Positions 11,606-21,712 of a DNA stretch of 64,000 nucleotides are shown in pieces (position 1 is the first letter of the stretch; the number at the start of each line of letters is the position of its first letter). The notes beneath the pieces were generated by a model. That model was not told where the DNA came from. It saw nothing but the letters and a program-made list of their open reading frames with translations, and ran no database searches. The position numbers and the translations under genes are program-made. This DNA is from Zoroaster sp. YZ-2022 (lineage: Eukaryota > Echinodermata > Asteroidea > Forcipulatida > Zoroasteridae): positions 30,686,459 through 30,750,458 of the forward strand of contig CM055828.1 in NCBI GenBank assembly GCA_029582265.1, in the 5' to 3' direction.

Positions 11606-11677
11606 ATGTTTGGACAACAACAATATTCGTACACTTTTACCCAAAACATTTGATGGTCTACAAAAATGTACTTACTT
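11606..11677 (+). CDS. LRR exon C, copy 2 (weak donor)
   Basis: Open 72-bp LRR exon after 'catag', CLDNNNIRTLLPKTFDGLQ, followed by 'gtcatc' instead of a consensus donor. May be skipped in mRNA. Confidence 0.45.
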
Positions 11678-11931
11678 GTCATCAATTTCAATCAAACAGG
11701 AACCTGATATACATAATTTGTTTATAATTAACTTACACCTGACAACAAAACAAAATTAGAGGGAGTACGAAGTTCGTGTTTCGTGCCAATTGAAATATTT
11801 TGATCATAAGACAAACAAAACCTTCAATGCATTTATGATTACTAAGATTATATTGCAGAAAAAAAACATGTTTTTCAAATATGTTTTTCAATACAATGTT
11901 TTTAACCCCATACTTAATTTTCCCATCATAG

Positions 11932-12003
11932 ATGTTTGGACAACAACAATATTCGTACACTTTTACCCATAACATTTGATGGTCTACAAAAATGTACTTA
12001 CTT
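11932..12003 (+). CDS. LRR exon C, copy 3 (weak donor)
   Basis: Open copy of the same C exon 326 bp after the previous one (11606), again with 'gtcata' at the expected donor. The extra C exon came from a small local duplication that includes the 'ttcaatacaatgtttttaac' acceptor region. Confidence 0.45.
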
Positions 12004-12298
12004 GTCATAAATTTTAATCGTGATACCATGACAACGTTTCATAAAGTATGATTTCAGGAAAATCTGAGAACATTGATGGATATATACTGATGTGCGCCTA
12101 TATCTGTTTTAGCATGATGTTTTTAACTCTACTTCGTGATTGTATTTTCTATATAGGTCTAATGAGCTGCAGGCGGAAACATTTTTCATAATTTTTGACC
12201 GATCACTAATATTTCACCAAGTATGCTTTCAGGAAAATAAACATATTAACGGGCTTTAATGATCTTTGTTTTAACCCTACTTTGTTTTCCCATCTTAG

Positions 12299-12370
12299 AT
12301 GGCTGCAAAACAACAAAATCAGTGAAATTGATCCAGGAACATTTGATGGTCTACAAAATCTGTATTATTT
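12299..12370 (+). CDS. LRR exon A, copy 4
   Basis: Acceptor 'cttag', donor 'gtaagt' at 12371, open: WLQNNKISEIDPGTF, DGLQNLYY. First exon of the third A-B-C block, nearly identical to 1212-2097. Confidence 0.75.
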
Positions 12371-12617
12371 GTAAGTATTCATGTCATAAATGTTTAATCA
12401 CGCAGCATCTGGTTTCATGCAAATCTGAGAACACTGATGGATATATACCGATGTAGGCCTAATGAGCTGCAGGCAGAAATATTGTTCATAGCTTTTGACC
12501 GATCACTAATTTTTCACCAAGTGTGCTTTCAGGAAACTCTAATAACATTGGTGAAAATAACCGTATTAATGGGAGTTAATGATCTTTTTAAAACCTCACT
12601 TTGATTTCCCATCTTAG

Positions 12618-12689
12618 ATTACTGCACAACAACAAAATCAGTGCAATAGCTCCAGGAACATTTGGTGGTCTACAAAATCTCAACGCATT
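12618..12689 (+). CDS. LRR exon B, copy 3 (intact)
   Basis: Acceptor 'cttag', donor 'gtaagt' at 12690, open: LLHNNKISAIAPGTF, GGLQNLNA. This is the only B copy in the window with both splice sites and frame intact. Confidence 0.75.
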
Positions 12690-13125
12690 GTAAGTATTTA
12701 TGTCACAAATGTCAATCATGCAGCATTGAGCCACAGATTACTCCTGACTGAGGTTTATAATCTCATTGCAAACAAATTAGATGAAGCGCGTAGTTCATGT
12801 TTGCCGATCGAAATATGTGTGTATTTTTAACTATTTTCTACGTGCGATACAATGTAATCATCAACATTTGTACATATGATCTTTTAATGTAGGGTCTATA
12901 TCTGATTTTAATAAAATACATACATGTCCAATACTATAACACATGTTAATGGAGGGTGGTATTCCACACAACCCTTTTTATTTATATCGATGCAATCAAG
13001 TGATGTATGTCGAGATTCATTTTGTTATTTTAAATTTCTAAAATATGTGAACCTCAAGCAGGATAATTATTGTTATGTTTTTCAATACAATGTTTTTAAC
13101 CCTATACTTAATTTTCCCATCATAG

Positions 13126-13197
13126 ATGTTTGGACAACAACAATATTCGTACACTTTTACCCAAAACATTTGATGGTCTACAAAAATGTACTTACTT
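13126..13197 (+). CDS. LRR exon C, copy 4 (weak donor)
   Basis: Open 72-bp exon after 'catag' with the shared 'gtcatc' donor defect. Sequence and flanks match 11606-11677 closely. Confidence 0.45.
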
Positions 13198-13874
13198 GTC
13201 ATCAATTTCAATCAAACAGGAACCTGATATACATAATTTGTTTTATTTAATTTACACCTGACAACAAAACAAAATTAGAGGGAGTACGAAGTTCGTGTTT
13301 CGTGCCAATCGAAATATTTGTATTCCTTACTTTTTTGATCATAAGACAAACAAAACCTTCAATACATTTATGATTACTAAGATTATATTGCAGAACATGT
13401 TAGCAAAATAATGTTATGAAATGATATCGCATAAAACGTAGGCTACTTTCAAGGTATCCCCCAACAATGAAAATAGTTTTTAATGTTACATAATTAAACA
13501 ACTACAACATTATCCACAATGATTTTACCATAAATATGTTACCCAATATTTCTAAAATGAGTAAACCACAGGCAGGAAAACTGTTCAACTTGTTCGATAC
13601 TGTGACCTGAAGTATGATTTCAGGAAAATGTGAGAACATTGATGGATATATACCGATGTAGTCCTATATCTGCTTTACACAATGTTTTTAACCCTACTTG
13701 GTGATTTTATTTTCAGGCCTAATGAGCTGCAGACGGAAACATTGTTCATAGGTTTTGACCGATCACTAATATTTCACCAAACGCTTTCAGGAAAATCTAA
13801 GCTATTGGTGAAAAAAACATATTAACGGGATTTAATAATATTTGTATTAACCCTACTTCGTTTTCCCATCTTAG

Positions 13875-13946
13875 ACTGCTGGGAAACAACAAAATCAGTA
13901 TAATTGTTCCAAGAACATTTAATGGTCTACAAAATCTCAAAGAATT
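13875..13946 (+). CDS. LRR exon, intact (LLGNNKIS type)
   Basis: Acceptor 'cttag', donor 'gtaagt' at 13947, open: LLGNNKISIIVPRTF, NGLQNLKE. It is more diverged than the A-B-C copies, so it is probably an older, stably kept repeat of the receptor. Confidence 0.75.
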
Positions 13947-14204
13947 GTAAGTATTCATGTCATAAATTTCAATCACGCAGCATCGAGCCACCGATTTCTG
14001 AAGTTACGTATCTCTGCAAACAAATTAGATGAAGTGATTAATAGTTCATGTTTGCCGATCGAAATATTTTTTACCTTTAACGAAACAAAGTAATGAGACA
14101 TTCATATTTTCACGGATCCGTTGTTTAAATATATATCTTCAAACATGAACTTAAACATACTCATATAATAAATTTTCTCTAACGAGGAAATTTGAATTAT
14201 TTCT

Positions 14205-15060
14205 TCATAGTTTTGACGGTACGGAATATGGTCAAGAGAGAGGTAAACGCGTCATACCGGTACTGGCGATATGTGAATGATCTGTTCGCCCTACCAGACA
14301 ATCGGAAACGTTTCTTTGCCTCTGTACGATCCCGTCGCCGGAAGCATTTTTTTTCTTTCTGCAAACAAGAATTGCCATCCCGCGATATTTCAGCCAATCA
14401 GATGTCTTATACATATTCGTCATCTTAAATAACGTGCCATGTGATTGGCTGAAATATTGTGGGATGGCAATTCTTGTTTGCAGAAAAAAAAATCGCATCC
14501 CGGAAACGTAACACACCTCCTCCTGTTCTGACAAGTGATGAACATGTAATCAATCAACCATCAGACATTGCACAACAATTTGCTTCGATTTTTTCAGTCT
14601 GTTTTTTCCACATCAGCTGATGATTTACCGTCAGTACCAGCTACATGTGAACTGCCAATTCCTCCCTTGAGGAATATTCATATTTTCCACAGTGAGGTAT
14701 TTCGTCAACTCTCTAATTTAAATGAGCGAAAGTCACCGGGACCTGACGGACTTACACCAACTATCTTAAAGAAATCAGCGAAAGTTGTCTCCCCGGTTTT
14801 ACAACGCATTTTCACATTGTGGCTATCGCGGGGGATATTACCAACCTCGTGGAAACACGCTCATATTTCGCCAGTTTTGAAGTCAGGTGACCGATCGTTA
14901 ACATCTAACTATCGCCGCAAGAATAGCTAATGCTATATTCGTAGCCACCTTAATGATCGTTTGCTTTCCCCTGTGCAGCATGGGTTTGAAGGGGGAAATC
15001 ACGTGTTACACAACTTTTGAGCATCACTAAATTCTGGTCATAGCTCGGCTTCAAAATCGG
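14205..15060 (+). mobile_element. LINE fragment with RT domain, interrupted
   Basis: Remains of a non-LTR retrotransposon ORF2. The upstream part (FFASVRSRRRK) is cut by a fold-back MITE (14346-14507). The ORF resumes as TSDEHVINQPSDIAQQFASI, shifts frame near 14590, and continues with the RT block NERKSPGPDGLTPTILKK and ISPVLKSGDRSLTSNYR. The next RT part (IRSHLNDRLLSPVQHGF) follows only after a deletion and stop. Clade is uncertain, CR1/Jockey-like by motif. Dead copy in an LGR intron. Confidence 0.8.
14346..14507. mobile_element. Fold-back MITE inside the LINE
   Basis: Arms of about 58 bp: 'ctgcaaacaagaattgccat' on the left and its inverse 'atggcaattcttgtttgcag' on the right, with 'tcagccaatcaga' and 'tgattggctga' nearer the centre. 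It splits the LINE reading frame, so it inserted after the LINE. Confidence 0.75.
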
Positions 15061-15167
15061 TGCGGTGACGTTTTTTTCCTCTCTTTTTTGCCAAGCAGTG
15101 AAATACGTGATAGATGTATACGCGGTTATTGGAAGAGACCAAATGTTCCATACACAAAGTATATGTG

Positions 15168-15753
15168 ACCCGCTCTACAAAAAAGGGTATTATGTCGCAC
15201 AAATAAAAAAAATGAGTTATATATATATAGTTGAATTAGTCACATTACAAGCTTTAATTTGGTACAGGTTTGACCCCTGTGGCATTTTGCATTCTGGAGA
15301 TATATTAATAATTTGCATATTCATATTTTACAATGTAACAAAAGTGCTTTCAGAGATACAGCCCTTTAAACATAATAAGTGGAAAAAGAAATGAGCTAAA
15401 AATAAACTCTCTTGAATGCCCATAGCAACAGTTATGTTATTGATAGCGGGTGTTAAAACCGTATCACTACGAAAGCATAACATTGGTGGTTTTCCTCTTA
15501 AACGAACAAAGAGTAAAACAAAAGACGAAAACAATGCACACAAAAACGTTTGTTTTTTCATCTTTATTCATCAATATTAATATTTCTGAAAATAAATTAT
15601 GAAAATATTGATATTATAGAAGCCAACAAACCAAAAAAAAAAAAAATTCAGTTTGTGAAGATTTGTTCAACCGTCTCCACATAGAACAGCCCTTTACGTG
15701 TAACAGCATAGCGTTCATACCCTTTTTCGTAGAGCGGGTCACATATTTAGAGA
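15168..15753. mobile_element. TIR element ('atatgtgacccgctcta' ends)
   Basis: Left end 'atatgtgacccgctctac' and right end 'gtagagcgggtcacatat' are inverted copies, about 585 bp apart. The interior has no convincing ORF. It lies between the dead LINE and the next LRR exon. Confidence 0.75.
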
Positions 15754-15951
15754 GGCCTCACAAATCGGGCAAACGTTCTTATCCCTATGTGAAAAAATTG
15801 TTTAAAACACAGCACAGCAGAATTCCGATCAATCCAGCAATAATATAATATAAGTATGCTTTCAGGAAAATCTAATAACATTGGTGAAAATAACAATATT
15901 AACAGGCCTTAATGATCTTTGTTTTAAACCTACTTTGTTTTCCCATCTTAG

Positions 15952-16023
15952 ATGGCTGTCCAACAACAGCATCAGTATAATTGCTCCAAGAGCATTTGCT
16001 GATCTACAAAATCTCAGTTTGTT
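15952..16023 (+). CDS. LRR exon, intact (WLSNNSIS type)
   Basis: Acceptor 'cttag', donor 'gtaagt' at 16024, open: WLSNNSISIIAPRAF, ADLQNLSL. Another diverged, apparently functional LRR of the LGR. Confidence 0.75.
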
Positions 16024-16466
16024 GTAAGTATTCTTGTCATGAATTTTAATCACGCAGCATCGAAACACCGATTTTTCTTGATTGAAGTTAGGTCTCGTTG
16101 CAAACAAATTAGATGAAGTGCTTAGCTCATGTTTCCGATCAAAATATATGTATGCATTTGTACAGATTATCTGTTTAATGTATGTCTAATTCTAACCAAA
16201 AGTCATAAAAATGGTTATGTAATGAGAACACTCAAGTGCATGCCGATCGAAATAATATTATATGTATGCATTTTCACTTTTTCTACTTAAGACACAACAT
16301 AATCATCAACATTTCTACAGATCATCTGTTTAATTTACATTTGATTTTAACCAAAAATCATACTTATTGAAATGGTTATATATACCGGAAATGAGAACAT
16401 TGGGAAAATAAATTGTTTTGTTTTTCAATATAATGTTTTTAACGCTACTTGGTTTTCCCATCATAG

Positions 16467-16538
16467 ATGTCTGGACAACAACAATATTAGTACACTTTCA
16501 CCCAGAACATTTGATGGTCTACAAAAGCGTACTTTAGA
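16467..16538 (+). pseudogene. LRR exon C-like, donor lost
   Basis: It reads CLDNNNISTLSPRTFDGLQ after 'catag', then 'cgtactttagacag' with no donor. This is an older relative of the C exons. Confidence 0.55.
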
Positions 16539-16663
16539 CAGATCTGTTGTTAAATGAAAATCTTGAACCATAAAGGATAAAAAATACTCAGGATCGTTTT
16601 AAACTAATTTACAATTCGTCACACTATGTCACACTGGTGAATGAAGGGTTGTAGGACAACCAG

Positions 16664-16900
16664 GAGTGTAGCCAGATATTTTTCCGGGGGGGGGGGGGGG
16701 GCTTAAATGTGCAAATTTTATCTGTGACCTCAATTCTTGCACGCATGCCAGGTGTAAATAATCCCCCTCAAAAAAAAACAAAAAAAAACAAACAAACAAA
16801 ACAAAACAAAACAAACAAACAAAAACAAAAAACTCTTAAAAAACACCTTTTGTACCATTTCAGCCCCCCCCTCCTCTCCGGCTACGCCACTGAGGATAAC
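16664..16900. mobile_element. TIR element with 'gtagcc...ggctac' ends
   Basis: Left 'gagtgtagccagata', right 'ctccggctacgccactgag'. The interior has a 16-base G run (16686-16701) and A-rich/C-rich tracts. It belongs to the same family as 23703-24478 and 54236-54437. Confidence 0.6.
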
Positions 16901-17118
16901 ATTTTTTTTTTAAATTTTGACGCGCTCAATTATTGTCTACCGATGTTTATTGTATTTTTATTTATTATTATTATTATTTTAAATAAATGAACCTCGTTCA
17001 TGATAAATATTGCAATGTATGAAAGTATGCTTTCAAGAAACTTATAAGAACATTGATATGTACCGATGTATGCTTTAGCACGATGTTGTTTAACCCTACT
17101 TCATATGTCTCAACTTAG

Positions 17119-17190
17119 ATAGATGGACAACTAGGCTAACATTAAAATTATATCCAGAACATCGACGGTTTACAAACGCACTTACTTATC
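17119..17190 (+). pseudogene. LRR exon D, copy 3, with stops
   Basis: After 'cttag' the frame has two in-frame stops (tag-atg-gac-aac-tag) and the donor is gone. It pairs with exon E at 17493, giving an unduplicated D-E block. Confidence 0.6.
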
Positions 17191-17492
17191 ATAAATTGCA
17201 AACAAGCAGTAACCAGCCATAATTATTTCTTTTTACTGAAATTTCTCTATTTTACAAAATTAGAGTGAGTACAAAGTTCTCGTGTTTACGTATCGAAATG
17301 TTTTATGCATTTGCAATAGTTTATTTCGCTATTTTCGAAACAAAGTAATTTAATGAGCTAACCATTTTAAGGAATTAGTTATTTGATTTAATGCATACTA
17401 CCGGTAATTGTTATCGAAGCAAAAAAAAAACTATAGCCAAATACATTGGTTTTAATATAATGTTTTAACCCTACTTTGTTTTCCTATCTAAG

Positions 17493-17564
17493 ATTGCTGC
17501 AGAATAACAATTTAAGTAAAATTGCCCCAGGAACATTTGAGGGTCTACAAAAGCTCAATCACCT
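17493..17564 (+). CDS. LRR exon E, intact
   Basis: Acceptor 'ctaag', donor 'gtaagt' at 17565, open: LLQNNNLSKIAPGTF, EGLQKLNH. It is the parent-like copy of the truncated exons at 3358 and 8483. Its downstream intron (17585-17660) has the same flanking sequence as the 39-bp arrays but no array. Confidence 0.75.
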
Positions 17565-17794
17565 GTAAGTTTTCATGTCATCAATTTCAGTTACTAACCA
17601 TTTTGGATCCCTGAAATTCCGAACTAAGATTGTCAGACAAAAGAAACAACAGTTACCCTGGTGATCCCGTGATGATTGATAAATGAATGTATGACTTTTT
17701 GAGTGATCAGCAAGCTGAATATATAAACCCGGTGAAGCATAAATTCGTTTGATGTTTTGAACGGTTTCGAACGAAATAGACATGTCCCAAAATG

Positions 17795-19265
17795 ACGAAA
17801 TTAACGTCGATCTGCGCACTTCCGGGTTTGATAACGAGGCTCTCGGTGTTGAATGTTATGCGATATGCGAACTTGAGTCGTTCACACACACAGCGAATAA
17901 TTCAGAGCTGTCCTGCCCGGTACGATCACTTGGGAAAAATACTGCTGTAGGTTCTCAAAGTTGCAGTGTCATTCAGAGAAAAAAAATGAAAATTCATTCA
18001 GATGTTTCGTATTCATCCTTATGTTGATTTGTTTTTGTTTCACTATTTTACTAATTTGATAGCACATGAGACCAACATATTTCATCCCTGTTTGATAAAA
18101 TGATCAATTTAACACCACCAAGTTTCATGTAGACCTGTGATTATTTTTGTTTTGCGAATTTAACAGTGGGACTTACTGACTGAATATTACTTTTTTAGAT
18201 ACGTCTTGCTTTCTACTATCAAGACACTGATAAACATTTTAACTGCACAATCATTTATCATGGCTATCATTTCGCAAGGCAATAATTAAGTCATGTGTGG
18301 CGCGCGCTGCTCACTTGACGGTCCAGTTATGAAAAAAAGTTCAAAAATGTTGGGATGGGGTTTACAACAATATTTACAAAATCACAGGTTGCAGTTGGTC
18401 GCAGCTAATTTTGTATCAAAATGTTGCTGAAAAATTCAGCTTCAGGGAAATATGAGAATTTAGGGGGGAATCGATGGGTTCCACCATAGCTGAACCAAAA
18501 AAGCTATATTTTATTATTTTACCAAATTCCTCAGTTTTTACTGATGAAATAAAAAAGCTAATTTTCAATCGACTTAATTTTGATAGAATATAGAAAATGC
18601 ACTGGGTTTACAGTTTACGTGACGATAGCTTCTGTCAAAAGCCCACAATGGAAATTTTTAATTTATTACCAGCAACCGGCTTTTATAAATTTTTTCAGTT
18701 TTTTGAGATTGTAAGGCAGTTCTACAGTCAATAAATATTAGTTTGACTTTAAATTGTTTATAAAATAGTCGTAGGGGGTCTTAGAAACCTTAAAAAATGT
18801 AAAAGAAATAAAATCTGGAACATACGCAAATGACCCCTTTTGGAGCACTTTGGTTTCGCCCTGGCCCACTGTGCGGCAGCCCGGTGAAATCGAGCAAAAT
18901 AATCCCGGTCTCTTGACTTCGATGTGTGAAATCTTCATGTAATAGTCAGATTCCTCGTATCAGATATAATATCGTGAAAACCAGCAGCTACGTTAAGCTA
19001 AAAAATCAACTCATTTTACGATAAAATTCACCCAGTCATTTTGCCATAAAATGTTTCTGAATGTTTGCTATGTCAACTTAAAATTCACTTTATGCAGCAT
19101 TCATTCAAAGTACTTCGATGTGTAGTTCGATGTGTGGAAATATACAGGACCTCTGGGATCTGAAAATGTTTCGTATTGCCTACTCGCATCGGTGTTGTGA
19201 CTTAACACAGAGAGCCTCGGTTTCAATGTGGAAGTGCGCAGACGGGGTTAATTTGAAATTTCGTC
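17795..19265. mobile_element. Probable 1.5-kb TIR element in the last large LGR intron
   Basis: The left end has 'gacgaaatta', 'ctgcgcacttcc' and 'gaggctctcggtgtt'. The right end has the inverse set 'aacacagagagcctc', 'ggaagtgcgcag' and 'aatttcgtc'. No transposase was recognised, so it is a non-autonomous or decayed DNA transposon. The rest of 17565-19963 shows nothing else. Confidence 0.5.
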
Positions 19266-19963
19266 TATACCCGCTGTTTTCGTGTTAGACTGTACAACCA
19301 CAATACATAGTCATATCAATATTTGCGCATGGTCATAATATGAACACTGTTCTATTGTGATTCACTTGTACTTTTAAATTTCTAAAATAAGTGAACCTCA
19401 GGCAGTAAAATTATTATCAGCGCCACGAAAAATGAGAAATAATTGTGCAGTAGGCTTTCTCGTGAGTTAAAGTGCGTCTACAATCATTCGACGCATTAAA
19501 ATAATATCAGAATATCAGAATTCAACCTATTTAACCTTTTAAAGACTCATCCACATGAGATGTTATTTTTCCAAAAATTTAATTTTGTTTCTTGATTTTT
19601 CGTATTCAATTGTTTCATAGGATTGGATCACATTCTCATGGCTCACTCTATAGGAAACATTGGTGTATTATTGCACATATTTACTTAGACAACACGTTTT
19701 CCATTCCTCTTTATTATTATGCAATGATGAAGTGTAATAAAGACTGCATTCAGGTATATTTTCACTTTGAAGGTTTATAAACTTTGATGTGACAAAAATT
19801 GTTCTTGGGTTTGAAATGTGGTGAAGTGTGGACTATTAAAATAGTTTTGTTCGGATTTCAGACTTAACAAATCAACACATTGCATGTCATTTTTAATTTT
19901 CTCTGTCTTAAATGAGGATATGTATTAGTAAACGTTCGTTATTGTACATTGTTTATTTACCAG

Positions 19964-20050
19964 GGTACTGACCAGAGGTGAACCATCCACTGATAACCCA
20001 ATTGATGTTCAGGATAAAGCGCTAGACGACCTTGTGAGCCTCAACAAACT
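19964..20050 (+). CDS. Last LRR-like exon of the LGR
   Basis: An 87-bp exon, acceptor 'ccag' ending at 19963, donor 'gtaagtg' at 20051, phase 2-2. It codes VLTRGEPSTDNPI then DVQDKALDDLVSLNK, with a leucine completed by the next exon. The NPI and ALDDLVSL pattern fits the final, irregular LRR that precedes the hinge in type-C LGRs. Its end phase fits the 7TM exon exactly. Confidence 0.7.
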
Positions 20051-20643
20051 GTAAGTGAATAATGAAAGCAACCGGTCGAACACGGATAACACTCATTCAA
20101 AAGAAACTTCAAACACACTTTTTATGGGGGTGGGGGGGGGGGGGGGCACAATGCCAGACACATGCCAGAAGCTCTCTCTCACTGTTCTTGGTTCTCACGT
20201 TTTATAAGAATTTCTCTCACTATTTCTTACTGTGCATCCATACATAAGAACCTTCCGTTTTCAGCGAATTCAATCGAGATCAACTTTAGTCTGGAAACAC
20301 TGCCTTTGTCTTCAGTATCCACCATATTATGTTGATCAATGTGGATAGCTCTGTCCAAACAAGAGCGATGATTGGCGGGAGAAAGGCTTACTAAAATAAA
20401 AATTAAAAAGCGTATCCGATTGGTCGAAAAATGGGCCTTTTCAATTTAATATTTTTCAAACAAAAATGTACGCAAAAACGCCACTTTTTCAAGGGAGAAT
20501 TTTTTTTTTCAACAATACCAATTTCGGTATAGTTGGAAATTTTGATTTCGTATCAGCCTATTGTCTTTTTAACATTCAACATACACGGAAGGCTATATAA
20601 TACACAAGGCTGAATGCTATTTTATAACATGTTTTTATTTTAG

Positions 20644-21712
20644 GTTTGTCGATGACTACCGTCTCTGCTGTGAATTTGTTTCAGCTATTCCTGGTTTGAA
20701 TGACTCTAATTGCAAGACAACAGTGTTAAAGTCACCATTAGACCACTGTGGCAGTCTGATGAGGAACAACGTACTCAGAGTGTTCATATGGATTATTGGT
20801 CTTAGCGCCCTCATTGGTAATTCAATTGTTGTTATATGGAGGTGTTGGCGACGCAACGAAACACATGAGAATAAGACGCACTCGTTCTTGGTGCTCAATT
20901 TAGCTATATCTGACCTGATGATGGGGGTTTATATGCTGATCATTGCGAGTGCAGATTTGCAATTTGGGGAGAAGTACTTTATTGGAGCGGAGAGATGGAG
21001 GTATAGTGCAGTTTGCAAGATTGCTGGGGTGCTGTCGGTGCTATCAAGTGAGGCATCTGTCTTCTTCGTCACCATTATCAGTATTGAGTGTTTCCTCTGC
21101 GTCGTTTTCCCCTTCAGTTCAATCAAAATTCGGGAGAAAACATTCAGAGCTATTGTCTGCATTATATGGGTATTGGCTGCTTGTCTCAGTATTATTCCAA
21201 CCGTCATAAGTGGGTCTGATTCAAAGGTGTATGGACTATCCGATGTGTGTATTGGGCTCCCTCTAATAACACGTCCGAATAGTATTGGTAGTGAAGAAAA
21301 CTATATTTATGAAGAAAGAGCATGGTGGGAACCCAAAATTTCGACTGCAGTTGCTGAGGGAAGTGAACCATCTTGGGTCTATTCTATTGTCCTGTTTCTC
21401 GGCGTGAATATGTTGTGTTTTATGATCGTGCTTTGTTGTTACATCGCCATCTTCATCAGTGTCAAACACTCTGCTACGAGTGTCAGGGGGACCGCTCGCC
21501 GCCAACGGGAAATCAAGATGACCATCAAAATGGCGCTTATAGTCTGTACCGACCTCGCATGTTGGATGCCTGTCATCATCATGGGGATTCTCTCTCAGAC
21601 TGGTACGGTGCAGATCAGTCTTGATATGTATGCCTGGATTGCCGTGTTTATCCTACCTATTAACTCATCTTTTAACCCGTTTCTGTATACAGTATACAAC
21701 TTTTGCTACTAA
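20644..21712 (+). CDS. Seven-transmembrane exon of LGR (relaxin-receptor/GRL101-like)
   Basis: Codes the hinge and the whole rhodopsin-like domain, 355 residues after the split leucine. Hinge: DDYRLCCEF, and a Cys-containing segment before TM1 (SPLDHCGSLMRNNVLRV), as in relaxin receptors. TM1 has GN (N59), TM2 NLAISDLMMG (D90), extracellular C124 before TM3, TM6 KMALIVCTDLACWMP, and TM7 NPFLY (344-348). The helix-3 DRY position is E148-C149-F150. The reading frame stops 7 residues after NPFLY, so helix 8 and the C-tail are missing unless a downstream exon is used; 'cagtatac' just after TM7 could be a weak donor. Acceptor 'ttttag' at 20638-20643 sets the start. The protein acts in the plasma membrane; the ligand is unknown. 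Confidence 0.9.

Larger units (their letters stand above)
1212..21712 (+). other. LRR-containing GPCR gene (LGR, relaxin-receptor/GRL101-like), partial at 5' end
   Basis: This is the body of a type-C LGR gene: a plasma-membrane receptor with an extracellular leucine-rich-repeat domain and a rhodopsin-like seven-helix domain. In the known family these bind relaxin-like peptides or unknown ligands and signal through G proteins. The sequence shows many 72-bp exons, each coding one LRR of the type L-xx-NNKIS-x-IAPGTFDGLQNL, with introns splitting a leucine codon (phase 2). An 87-bp last LRR-like exon and one large 7TM exon follow in compatible phase. Signal peptide and LDLa or other 5' exons are not visible and probably lie upstream. 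How many LRR exons are used in mRNA cannot be told, because many copies are decayed. No promoter or polyA site could be assigned. Confidence 0.85.
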
